A DNA stretch of 64,000 nucleotides from NCBI GenBank assembly GCA_016584495.1, contig WAID01000014.1, forward strand, positions 682,001 to 746,000, read 5' to 3'. Every line of letters starts with the position of its first letter. The stretch's first letter is position 1. This stretch comes from Celoporthe dispersa (Eukaryota > Ascomycota > Sordariomycetes > Diaporthales > Cryphonectriaceae). Shown here piece after piece: positions 13,279 through 23,369 of this stretch. The notes below the pieces were generated by a model. The model saw only the letters and a list, made by a program, of their open reading frames with translations, searched no databases and was not told where the DNA came from. The translations under genes were made by a program, and so were the position numbers.

Positions 13279-14993
13279 TCATGCAGACTTTCCAAAGATC
13301 GCATCAACCATCTCACCAGATCGCGTCGACAGAACCGACAGCAGGGTATCGCTCAGCTTGGGAGGTGTTAGTAAACATCTGACTGAGACAGGGACAAGGA
13401 AGAAAACAACTTACACCGTGGGTGCCTTCGCAGCAGCCTTGCAACCAAACGCCAGATCCAGGGGACACGGTGCCCTCAGCAAACTTGACCTTGTAGTCAC
13501 GGGAAACTTCCAGGACCCGTCGCCCGCCGTCCTCTGTCTGGACAGACCACTGGTCAGCTCTGGACGGGCCGCCGACCACGCCGTCCTGGACCTCGGGCAG
13601 CAGCTTCCACGCGTCCTTGAGCATGTCGACGTGTGCTGTTCTGCGGTAGCCCGTAGCGGCGACCAAGAGGTCAACGTCCAGAATTTCCTCGTCAGACGAG
13701 TCCACAATCTGATCATTGACCTCGACCAGCCCGTCAGCCTCAAGAGTCACATCGCCAGGCACCGCCTGTCGCAGCTTGAGGCGGAGCTTCTCGTCGCCCT
13801 CCTCAACAGACACGATCTGCCTGCTACCCATGATCCGGTGGGGCCACTTGGCCTCGTCAGGGCCAAGCTCTCGCCTCTGGTCGTACATCATCTCGAACAG
13901 AGTCTCGATCAGTCCCAGCCGCACAACTCCGTAGTTGGTGGCCTTGGCCTCCTTGATCAGGTGCTGGCGGGACTGGGCTGGCCTGGGGTACAGCCTGTCG
14001 ATGAACTCAGGGTTGAAGATGGAGTTGACACTGCACTGGAATCAGCTGCATCGCTCAAAATATAAAAAAAAAGGGGAGCCCGCTCTGAGCCTCGGACAGA
14101 GGGGACGACATGACTTACAACGGAGAATCGTCACTAGGCTTCAGGAACTCCCCCTTCATGATCATGTACGTCTTGGAGTTGGGGTACAGGTTGGACACGT
14201 TGTTGAAGATCTCGGCCGCACTCTGTCCTCCACCAATCACTGCGATCTTGACGGGCGCGTTGCGGTCCGCCAGCAGCTTGGGCACCATGTACGCGTACTG
14301 CGACGAGTGGACCACACGCGGGCTCTTGGCCGGCAGAGGCTTGGGGATCGAGGCCTGACCACCAATGGCGATGATCACGTTGCGGGCGCGGTGCGTGCTG
14401 ACTGCGCCCGTCTTGAGGTTCCTCTCCACCACCGTGAAGGTCTTGGTGCCGCTGGCGTCCTCCTCGGGAGAGACGGAAGCCACCTCGCTGTTGTACCTCA
14501 CAACATCGTCAAAGTGGCTGGCGCACCAGTGCAGGTAGTCACCGTACTCAGCTCTCGACGGCAGGAAAGTGTCCAAGTTGATGAAGTCCAGCAGACGACC
14601 ATTCTTGTGGACGTAGTTGAGGAAAGTGAAGTGGGACCTCGGGTCGCGAAGGGACGCCATGTCCTTCAGGAAGGAGATCTGCATCTTGGCACCGGGCAGC
14701 AGCATGCCTGCGTGCCATGCGAACTTCTGCTGCTTCTCCAGGAAGAGGACGTTGGGAGCCTGCTTCAGGCTGCCGGCCTCGAGACCATCGTGAATAGCGA
14801 CAGCGATGGCCAGACTTGCCGGGCCGAAACCCACGCAGACGAGATCGTGGACCGAGTCCACGTCTGAAGCTCGCAGGTGGGCAGACCGGTTGCGGTGGGT
14901 GCTCTGGGGCGCAGTCTGTGTGCTGCCGTTGGCGCCAGTGGAATAGCTACTGCCATTCGTGTCGTGGCTGTCGATCTCACTGTGGGGAGCCAT
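13279..14993 (-). CDS. sidA: L-ornithine N5-monooxygenase
   Basis: FAD- and NADPH-dependent hydroxylase making N5-hydroxyornithine, the committed step of hydroxamate siderophore synthesis. Three exons: 14119-14993, 13415-14030, 13279-13356. Introns are 14031-14118 (GTAAGT...GCAG) and 13357-13414 (GTAAGT, TACTAAC branch, AAG). The spliced frame is exactly 523 codons (522 residues). Seen: FAD-binding GFGPAS at 55-60, KMQ with Lys103 in the substrate region, NADPH-binding GGGQSAAE at 254-261, ATGY in exon 2, and an end reading GTHG-LSDTLLSVLS. The start is set at 14993 because about 50 residues then precede the FAD motif, as in known family members; an in-frame extension upstream looks unlike protein. 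It lies just upstream of, and in the same direction as, the synthetase that should use its product. Frame intact, unlike several neighbours. Confidence 0.95.
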
Positions 14994-15810
14994 CTCGATC
15001 TGTGGCAGGTTGTGAAGTTGGTGGGGGGGGAGGGGGGAGGAGGGAGTGATATTTAGGGAGCGCGGACGACAACCTTGTCGTTTTCGTAAAGTGTGTTGAC
15101 GGGGCGTCGGGCTCAACAGATCTTGCACCGAGAGGCGCGAAAATATCTGTCACGACTCTTGGTGGTTTTTTGGGGTTGTCTTTTTCTTTTTTGGATGATG
15201 ATGATGAGAAGACACCTCTGGGTGGGTATCTAGATTGGGGTTTATGGAGGGAAGTGAAGAAGAAGAAAAAAACTTCGGAGTCACTTAACCTCCCACCGTG
15301 AGGTGATGGAGACGGGCATGGCACTGGTTAAGTACTCATCCAGCCTCATCGCGCAACAAACGGACACGGCCGTCGCCCCGTGGTTCTCGCACCACTTACA
15401 GAGAAGAATGCCACATGAAATCTCGGCTTAGCACACAGTACTATTCCAGCAGAGTCGACCCCTGGCACCAGGCACTCGCTCCCGCGCCTTCGCATGCCAG
15501 AGCGACCTCCGTCGCCATCCCATCCCACCAGATGGCACCACAGTACGAATTGGATGCAGGATCCACGGAAAAGAAAACAAGTGAGTGAGTCGTCATCCAC
15601 TCAGAGGCCGGGAGTACCCTAGGGGAGCCACTAAACAAACCTTACAACCACCGAGTTGCTGCAAATGGGTTGGGGGTGCTGCGGAAGGTCTTGCTTGGGG
15701 ACTGGTGCCCTGGTGGAGACAGGTACCTCTAGTGGCGACACCAGACGGTAGTGCTGCTGCTTGTGGGTCAGTATCGTCTCCGTTTCTGGCGAGGTCGGTG
15801 ATTATCTCTG

Positions 15811-15826
15811 GATCTGATAAGATCAA
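15811..15826 (+). promoter_or_regulatory. Putative SreA/GATA-factor site, proximal copy
   Basis: GATCTGATAAGATCAA contains ATCTGATAA (15812-15820), a perfect match to the ATCWGATAA motif reported for the fungal iron regulator SreA. It lies about 820 bp upstream of the monooxygenase start. The same 16-mer recurs at 16493. Function is inferred. Confidence 0.6.
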
Positions 15827-16151
15827 TCAGGGGGAGCCCAGCGGGTCCCGTGTTGGACAACACAGTGAGCGCTCAGCGGCCCAAGTACGGCCAACCGGTG
15901 CAAATTTTCTAGCGCTGCTTCTGAGTTTTCGATTCCAGGCCGTCCAGGGTCGTCCAAGGTCGTCTTATTCTCCCTCGACACTGCCACAAAGTGGGATCTT
16001 CCGCCGTGGGGTATGGGTCCCTTATGATCTTCATCAGATCACCGCGTCCTGCGTGCATGATACAAGATGACTGCGAGGGACGACTTCGTATTGCAACGGG
16101 TACCATGTACACGGCACAACTAAGGCCCCCCCATCCACATTGCCACATCCC

Positions 16152-16176
16152 AAAAAAAAAAAAAAAAAAAAAAAAA
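16152..16176. repeat. Poly-A tract (25 A)
   Basis: Uninterrupted run of 25 A. Read from the minus strand it is a T tract within the distal sidA upstream region. The exact length is prone to sequencing error. Confidence 0.8.
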
Positions 16177-16492
16177 GAACGCTTGCTCCTGCAGGTGGCT
16201 GAAAGTGTACATGCAGTGCAGCTCGAGCACAGGCGGAAATTTCTCCTCGACGGCGACAGTCCGCCCTTGGCACAACATGGCAGGCAGACCAGGTCGTCCC
16301 CTGATGACGCAAGTACCACTGCTTGCAAACATGCATCGGGGGTGGACATGGCCCCTCGCACCATTAGAGCTGGCGTAAGCAAGGTACGACCAGCAGACTT
16401 GTCAGATCTTTCATGGACATCCTGTAAGACGCGAGGTCGATCCTTCGTGCCTCGGCCGCTGCTCCACCGAGCTGTTTTCATTGGTCATAGAT

Positions 16493-16508
16493 GATCTGAT
16501 AAGATCAA
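16493..16508 (+). promoter_or_regulatory. Putative SreA/GATA-factor site, distal copy
   Basis: Identical 16-mer to that at 15811, with ATCTGATAA at 16494-16502, about 1.5 kb upstream of the monooxygenase start. The exact 16-base identity exceeds the known 9-base motif, suggesting a composite operator or recent local duplication. Confidence 0.6.
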
Positions 16509-18352
16509 ATTTTGGTATGTTTTGCCAGGGTGGATAAATGGGAAGGTTGATTTTGAGGCATCATCCATGCCTCAATACTGTGCCATGCCCACTTCTCCGT
16601 CCCACGCTCCCACGAGCTCCCCTCTCTTTCGCCCATAATATATGGGGGTCTCTCCGCTTCTACTGACACTGCAGAGCGAGGTCGGACATACTACGATCGT
16701 ATACAGACCGAGAAAAAAATTTTCTTTACACCCTAGACACCGAAGACATACGCAGTGATTAGTTGGTCGTCCTTGGCATGTCCTCCTCCTCCTCCTTAGC
16801 AGTCACACCTGCCGCAAGTTGATGGCCTCATCATCTGATGATCTGGGTGTTCATGTGCCATCTTTTCGACGAGTCAGGCAGCTGTCCTTTTAGAGCCCAA
16901 CAACACCCATCCATCTCTCCAGCTATCCACCACCACAAGTCTGGGCTGCCTCGTCTCTTACAGCCTATGTTCTGGTTGCCCTGCTTAGCGACTGTCTTGG
17001 ACATGCCCAAAGCAGTAATCAGGTTCGTGTACTAAAAAGGGAGTTCCACCAAAAGTGGTGATGTTTCCCCTTCTTGGCCCCGTTTTCAGTGCGTGAGAAA
17101 CTCGGCCTTCGGCGTACATGGTCACCTTTTGCTTTTTTTTTTTCTTCTTTCTCCGTTTCTTTTCTTTCTCACGAGTGCAAAGCCGAGTGCCCAGCGATAC
17201 GATAAGGATTCCTATGTAGCCCTCAACAACATATGGAGCCTTCTAGCGTACATACTATTGCAGTCGTTCGGTGACTGACCGGTTTTTCTTTGGTGGTGGG
17301 GTTTTTTTTCTTGGGCAAAGTGTGGCTTGAATCTAGGTGTACCAGGTACCGGGTGAGTGAGGCACACACTGCTCGATCGCGAGACCGTTGTGTCAGCTGC
17401 ACGCAACCCCATGCGGCGGCATGCAGTCTATGTCGGCGATGCATGGAGTGCATTCCTCCAACAATGTGCCTGACGGTCAGTCGCCATGTACGGTACATAG
17501 TATCCGGGCTTGTGGATTCGCACGCACCACTTAAGCCCAGCCCTGTCCCGCAGGCTGAAGGTCGCCTTCGGACCCGACACACTGTCTACTGTAACATCGA
17601 CCCATACTTCGGTGAGAGCCGGATCGTACTCCGTTGCTCTGCGCATCATGCTGTGCGACCCTGCAGTGATTCAGGGCGGACATGCTGCTAGCACACTCTT
17701 GGGCACCAAGCACAGGACAGAGGCGCATGCAGTGCAGTGGTGGGAAGAACGGTGCATGGTGGATCGAAGCAGGTGGAGATCTCCTGCAGGTCGAGACACG
17801 CCTGTCAGACAAAAGTTTTTTTTTCATTACCATGCAGCCGTGGTAGTTGGGACCACGCCAAGACCATCGTCTCTCCAGCAGGACCTGAATCGATCTGACC
17901 AAGGTCGGCCTTCCAGATTCCGGCTCGCGCCAGCCCGCCATGGCTGCTACTTACTACAGACTACCAGGAAAAAAGAGGTCATGGTAGGTGCCTACGCGAC
18001 CCTCCACCTTTGAGATACAAGCACCGCGGTACCGCCGCTGTATTTCGCCTAACACAAGCGACCGCCTCCGTCTTCGGCTCCCGTTTGAGAGATCTCGCTC
18101 TGCTGGCTGGCGGCCTCTGTGTGAATTCTGCTCGACCTTATGGGGCCGCGGCGCATCGCGCGCGTGCTGACAATTGATGGATCACACAAGACCAGCTGGC
18201 AGTGGCTGGGGCATCTTCCAATGTTGACAGCTCCATCATGTCCTTGATAGAGTTTCTTTGTAGCGAATGGTCAAGACTAGTGGTGAACGAGGAGAAGCCA
18301 GGCGTCGAGCATCTTCATCTCCCAGCCGTCGTTGTCGACGGTCCATCTTCTC

Positions 18353-20614
18353 CTAGCCCGACACCTGCGACTTTGTAACGACTCCCTCGCTCAAGAAGGG
18401 CCTCTTCGGTCTCCCGACCCCCTCAAAAGACTCAAAGAAGGCCCTCATAAATCGCACCAGCAGATCCAGCCTCCCATCCCGCGGGAGAGCAAACAACCCC
18501 CACGGCTGATCGTTCTTGGCCAAGTTCGCCACCGGCACTGTCGCCACAGGCCAGCCCGCGCAGGACGAGAATGAGATCAGGGAGGCGTCTGACGCGGAGA
18601 GCACGATGTCGAGGTCTAGCTCGCGCATGAGCCTCGCCATGCCGTCTTCACGGGCAAGACGGCGCAGGCCCATTGCTGCGGCGTCGTGTTTCTCGCGGGT
18701 CATGGTGTCGTGAAGGGCTTTAATGAGTTCTGTTTGGGCCGTGTAGGCTTTTTGTTGGGGGGGGGGCCTCATATGTCAGTGAACATCTCTCTTTTTTTTC
18801 TTCTTCTTCTTCTGAGGGCTGTGAATCCTCAGTGAGGAAGGGAAGGAGGAGGAGGGATTGGATGATGCTCGGCACTCACGCTCTGGCATCGCCTCGTCTG
18901 CGTGAGCTTCATTCCAGGCGACAATATCGGCCAGGTTAGCAAGATTCGGGTCGTGCTCAAAGTTCGTTGCGATGAAGTCTTCGACGACGCCTGCGAACTC
19001 GTGGTCTAAGAGTTATCTGCGTCAGCCCCTTCTTACTACGGAGACACACACATCGCTCACGATGCTTCCTTCTTCTTCTTTCTTTCGGGAATTTCTCACA
19101 ACAGATTGTGTGCAGAGTCTCGCCCTCAAACTTGAGTGCCTCCCACCGAGGGGGGTTCTGCAGCGGAAAGACGACCCTGGCACCCAGCTCCTCCATCTTC
19201 TTGGCTACTGAGGCGTACTTCTCTTTCTAGACGTCCCATCGTCAGTCAGGCGGTCCTTTATCGAGCCAGGCGAGCAGGGTAGAGAGGGTAGGGCTAGCTT
19301 CTCTTCCTCACCACCTCATCCGAGCCCCATTTCCACCCGATGGATGAATGAACGCCCCATCGACTGTCTAGGATCCCAATCGACAGCCCCTTCCACTCAG
19401 AAGCCGCTTGAACTTTGTCCTTCTCAAGCCCCTGCGGGTCGACATCATGGGCGGTGGGAGCGAAGAGGAGGACCTTGGCAAGAGACACCAGGTCATGAGG
19501 ATCCCGCGCCATCACGCCCACACGGTCCGAGAACGCACCGATCCTCGAGATCCCATCGATGGGCGCCGAGCCGTGTGGCAAGGTCAGGCCATAGAGCCCA
19601 TTTACGCTGGCCGGCAGCACGTTCGAACCTCCCGTCTCGGTGCCGATGCCAAGTGGCGAGAAGCCTGCTGCTATGCTGACGGCGGGACCGACGGAAGAGC
19701 CGCCGCAAACCTTTTTATATATATATAGAAAGGTACTTGATGTCAGTGTACAGCGGCAGTATGGAGAAGAGAGCAGACGAACCGGCTGGTCTTCGTCTTC
19801 GAGGTCTTCTCGTCTGTATGGGGAGAGGGTTTGGCCTCCGTATGCGCTCCAGCCGGGTGGGGTGTTATCAGATCTTGAACGTGGTGAGCAGAGACGTCTT
19901 GTTGTTGGTCAGATATGTCCTCCCTACTTCATCCCGCAAAATTCCTGAAAGGCATAATAAATTTTCAGCTTGCTGTGTGCTAGGCTCTTGGGAGAGCATG
20001 GGAGAGCAGGCAATATATGTACTCACGGTCAAGTTCCCTTTTCCCAGGACGACAACGCCAGCTTCCAAGAGCTGAGGACCTGGTTAGTCACGACCTCAAT
20101 GGGCTCAGTGTAATCGAAGACAGAGAAAAAAAAGACACCATCCCAAAAAAAAACACCATCCCAAATTATCGTACTGACCTTGTCGACCACAGTTGCGTTT
20201 CTCTTGGCAACCAGAGACGCAACCGCACCCGAGCCCGCAGAGGTGACCATGCCCAAGGAGGGATGAGTAACGATGGCATCCTACGCGCCTCATCAGCCAC
20301 ATAGCCTTGTACCAGGTTGCCAGCAGCTGGCGCCTACTCACCTTGAGGATGATCGGGATACCGTGCAGCTCGCCGCGGACCTGTCCCCGTGCCCGCTCCT
20401 CGTCCAGCCCCCTCGCCTGAGCGAGTGCGATCTCCCTTGGGCACACCGACAGGATGGCCCTGAGCGTTAGCCCATCCGCATTGTGCCGATCGATCTGGTC
20501 GAGGAACGAGGTGACCAGACGCTCGCTGGTGAGCTGCCCGTCCCGCATGAGCTGCTGGTACTCATGCGCGGGCTGCTGGAGGGTGAAGGACCCGGGGCTC
20601 TGAGACATTGTCAT
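18353..20614 (-). CDS. Amidase-signature family hydrolase
   Basis: Hydrolyses amide bonds through a Ser-cisSer-Lys triad; the substrate cannot be read from sequence. Exons (high to low): 20342-20614, 20179-20280, 20027-20071, 19928-19944 (17 nt), 19783-19873, 19312-19710, 19100-19226, 18880-19005, about 18353-18767. Introns have GT-AG ends and mostly CTGAC/CTAAC branches. The tiny exon reads EFCGMK and joins to SDNTPPGW, giving the usual NLTEFCG...GWSAYGGQT block. Triad: Lys91 (end of HGIPIILK), Ser181 in GGSSVG, Ser205 in TETGGS. Val replaces the usual Gly after GGSS. The intron 8/exon 9 join is one base out of frame beside a run of ten G at 18757-18766; eleven would close it. The C-terminal part (AGWPVATVPV) is normal. 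Confidence 0.85.
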
Positions 20615-21351
20615 GATGGTGGCACTCCTAGCGCTTCACGGTGAGACCGGTGGGCTCGACTTGATTAGCGGTGATCCTCATCCCTTTTTCAGAACACTAC
20701 TTTATACTGGAATGCATTCAAGGTTGCCTGGGCTTACGCGCGTCGTCAGTCAGTCGTGCATCCGCACAAGTGAGCCCTTCTCCTTCTCGGCCTAGAGAAG
20801 TCCCACTTCCCAACCTCTCCACGATCCTCACGGCTTGGCAGGGGAGGGGCCAGGAGACGGAGGCAAGGGCAAAAGTCCGGAGGATTCGTAGTGATTATTT
20901 GTTTTTTTCTTGTCTTTGCCTTTTTCTTTCTTTTCCTTAGCCCGAAACATGCGACCGGGCGGGTTATTCTCGTTACTTTTTCCTCTAGGCGAGGCGCACA
21001 GGAAATTGCTCGACCAGAGTTTTTGCAGACGGGCAGAGGCTGACCTTGGCAGGCGGTGCGCTGTCGAGCGCACCTGGTCATAGACCGGACTCTTTTCTCC
21101 TCTGCCTGGAATTGAACCTCCGAGTTCAATGCACTGCAACGTGAGCAGCTTTGTAGTACTGTACCGAAGTAGACGATAGCTCACTGGAGAAGGGTTAGGG
21201 TTTTAGGCACCCGACCTCCAGTAGCTCGTGCGTCATAGCTTGCTTGGAAGTCACCTCGCAACACGTTCCTTCCCACGATTGAGCCAACTGACCACTTTAG
21301 GCAGGAACCAAGGATTGAGCCGGGGCCGTTGAGGGCAGGCGCTATGAAACT
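20615..21351. other. Divergent promoter region between amidase and Nudix-fusion genes
   Basis: About 740 bp between two divergent start codons. No supported gene inside. Contains a pyrimidine-rich block near 20895-20940 and one GGGTTAGGGTTTT stretch near 21190 that I do not regard as telomeric. Both transcripts must start here. Confidence 0.55.
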
Positions 21352-21355
21352 ATGA
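21344..21355 (+). promoter_or_regulatory. Minimal upstream ORF overlapping the main start codon
   Basis: ATG AAA CTA TGA is a three-codon upstream frame whose stop overlaps the presumed main ATG (21352) as ATGA. If transcription starts upstream of 21344, ribosomes would meet this frame first, which could lower use of the 21352 start or favour the in-frame ATG at 21523. Confidence 0.45.
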
Positions 21356-23369
21356 GCACCCTCTTGAGCTTCAGATCCCGAGTCACCACGCCGCTGCTGC
21401 TGCGCACGCCCAGCAGGCCTGCAACATCCCGTCGGTCGGGTCGACTGCCCCTCGCTTGTGGTCTGTACTCGCCGAGAAGAGATACGCGAGGAGTCGTCCT
21501 CGCCTGCTCCTACTACTCCAGCATGAGCACCAGCGACCAGCCCAGGGCTGCCTCCAGCGGCAACAAGCCGCCCCTGCAGAAGCGCTCGGTTGTCTCGTCA
21601 TTTCTCTACAAGTTTAGCCAAGAGAACGGCGCGCCCAGGGCAAAGGTTGCCTTGTTCAAGCGCAGTGGTCAGGTGCGCACCTACCCGTGAGTGCATCAGG
21701 CTGCCTGCTTCCCTCCCACCTCGTCAGCTGGACCCTTCCTGTCCCGCACTGGTCTATCTGCTGGCCCTGTGACTGGCTGGCTGGCTGGCTGACACGGTGC
21801 AGCCATCGCTGGGCAGTTGTGTCTGGGAGCATCGACCCTGAGGATCCTTCACCCCTGGCGGCAGCCTGGAGAGAGATCCGTGAGGAGACCACCCTGACTG
21901 CGTCCTCCCTAGAGCTCATGCGGCAGGGCAAGAGCTACGTGCTGCCAGACGAGTCTATCGGGCGGGAGTGGACCATCCACCCCTTTGCCTTCCGCCTCAA
22001 AGACGCCAGCGAGGGCGGCAGAGGAGAGGCCGGCATCGTCCTGGACTGGGAGCATGAAGACTGGGCCTGGTATGACCCCATGGACATCGAGGATTCTGAG
22101 AGTTTTGGGGCCGTGCCTCGCCTCGCGGAGAGCCTGCGGCGTGTGTGGTTCGAGAAGGACCTTGGTGTCGACGCCGGAGCCGTCCTCACCAGCGGTCTCG
22201 AAAGGCTGAAGAATGATCACCAGAGCGGCGCCCGCCAGCTGGCCGGCGTGGCCCTACAGATCCTGCGAGACATCATCCTGGCCATGGATGCGCAGCAGCC
22301 GGCCGACGAGTGGTGGACAAAGATTCGGTTCGCTGCGTGGCACATCTGGAAGAACGGCAGGGAGTCCATGGGGCGGCCATCCTGAGCGCCTTGCTCGCCG
22401 CTCTCAAGGGCATGGAGGAGACGCTCCAGGAGGCCAGGCTGGGCGATGGCACGTGGAGCAGCAGTAGCAGCAGCTCCGTTGCGTGCAGTGTCGCCTCTGT
22501 AGAGGAGCTTAACCGCCGCATCGCTGCTAGAGAGGACGCAGCTAGTAGAGTCTCAGCCGCGCTCGTCAGCTTCTTACGCGGGCAGTTTGCTGACCGAGAA
22601 GCATCTGGCCGGCCAGTAAAGGTGCTGACCCTGTCGGAGAGCTCCACAGTCACGCACGCCCTCGAACGTGTCATTGCCGACACAGGCCTCCGACTCGACC
22701 TGCGCGTCCTGGAGTCCCGGCCGCTGTTCGAGGGGGGTCTCTCTGGCCGGCTCACTGGCCCGGGCCGCCGGGGCCTGGCCACCTCCAAGTCATGACGCTG
22801 AGGCGCAGGAGGGCCCTCGCGTGGCACCCGTCTCGAAATTACAGGTGACGCTCTACACAGATGCCTCTGCAGCCCTTGCATCCGATGGCGTCGACATGGT
22901 GCTCCTCGGTGCCGACAGAATTGCCGAGTCTGGGGCTGTCAGCAACAAGACGGGCTCGTTGCCCGCTGTCCTAAGCGCCAGACATGCTGCACCAAAAGCA
23001 AAGATAGTGGTCCTAAGCGAAACCGAAAAAGTAGCGCCCCCAGGGGCGGCGTGCGCGCATGTCGTGGAAGACAACGCCCCCGCCCAGCTGTACCGGGCCT
23101 GGCTGGCAGGCCACAACAGCGAGAGGATTCGAAGTGCTGCCGCGGGTACGGTATCCAACGGTCTTGGCAGCGAGAACGCTGTCGCGAGGCAGCCTGGGCT
23201 GGGCGAGCCTGCGGCCCATGTAGACATTCGCAATGTTGTTTTTGAATGGGTTCCTCCGGAGCTCATCCACGTCTACATAACAGAGCAGGGAGCCTGGACA
23301 ACCGGGGACATACGAGCTTTGTCTGAGACATTGGCCGCCGAGGAGGAGAGGCTCTTCAGGCACATTTGA
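21352..23369 (+). CDS. Nudix domain fused to eIF2B-like (IF-2B family) domain; frame broken twice
   Basis: Two-domain protein of unknown exact function. Exon 1 is 21352-21686; the intron is 21687-21802 (GTGAGT, CTGAC, GCAG). Residues 1-57 are rich in Arg/Ser and nearly free of acidic residues, like a mitochondrial presequence; an internal Met at 21523 would give a form without it. The Nudix half contains REIREE but lacks the expected Glu eight residues before it and the closing Gly, so the box is degenerate. The C-terminal half has LTLSESSTVTHAL, LESRPLFEG, YTDASAA, LLGADRI and NKTGS, typical of the eIF2B alpha/beta/delta and sugar-phosphate isomerase fold. At the G4 run 22370-22373 one base is missing (next frame AAILSALLAAL); at the G6 run 22732-22737 one is extra (FEG then VSLAGS). 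The net frame is restored afterwards, ending at TGA 23367-23369. Confidence 0.85.

Larger units (their letters stand above)
14994..18352. other. Long intergenic region upstream of sidA
   Basis: About 3.4 kb with no supported gene. It carries the two 16-bp GATA-type sites, a 25-base poly-A tract (16152-16176) and a TATA-like CATAATATATGG at 16634-16645. The last could mark a promoter, but no open frame with family resemblance follows. An unrecognised small gene or non-coding RNA cannot be excluded. Confidence 0.5.

Noticed and set aside
19865..19873. TTATCAGAT, reverse complement of the SreA motif
   Set aside because: Spans the intron 4/exon 5 junction of the amidase gene; one chance match is expected in 64 kb and there is no link to iron genes.
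21095..21180. tRNA-like GGTTCAATTCC on the minus strand
   Set aside because: Resembles a B box, but no T-arm pairing, A box or acceptor stem could be folded around it.
21185..21205. GGGTTAGGGTTTT as interstitial telomere repeat
   Set aside because: Only about one and a half TTAGGG units; expected by chance in a window of this size.
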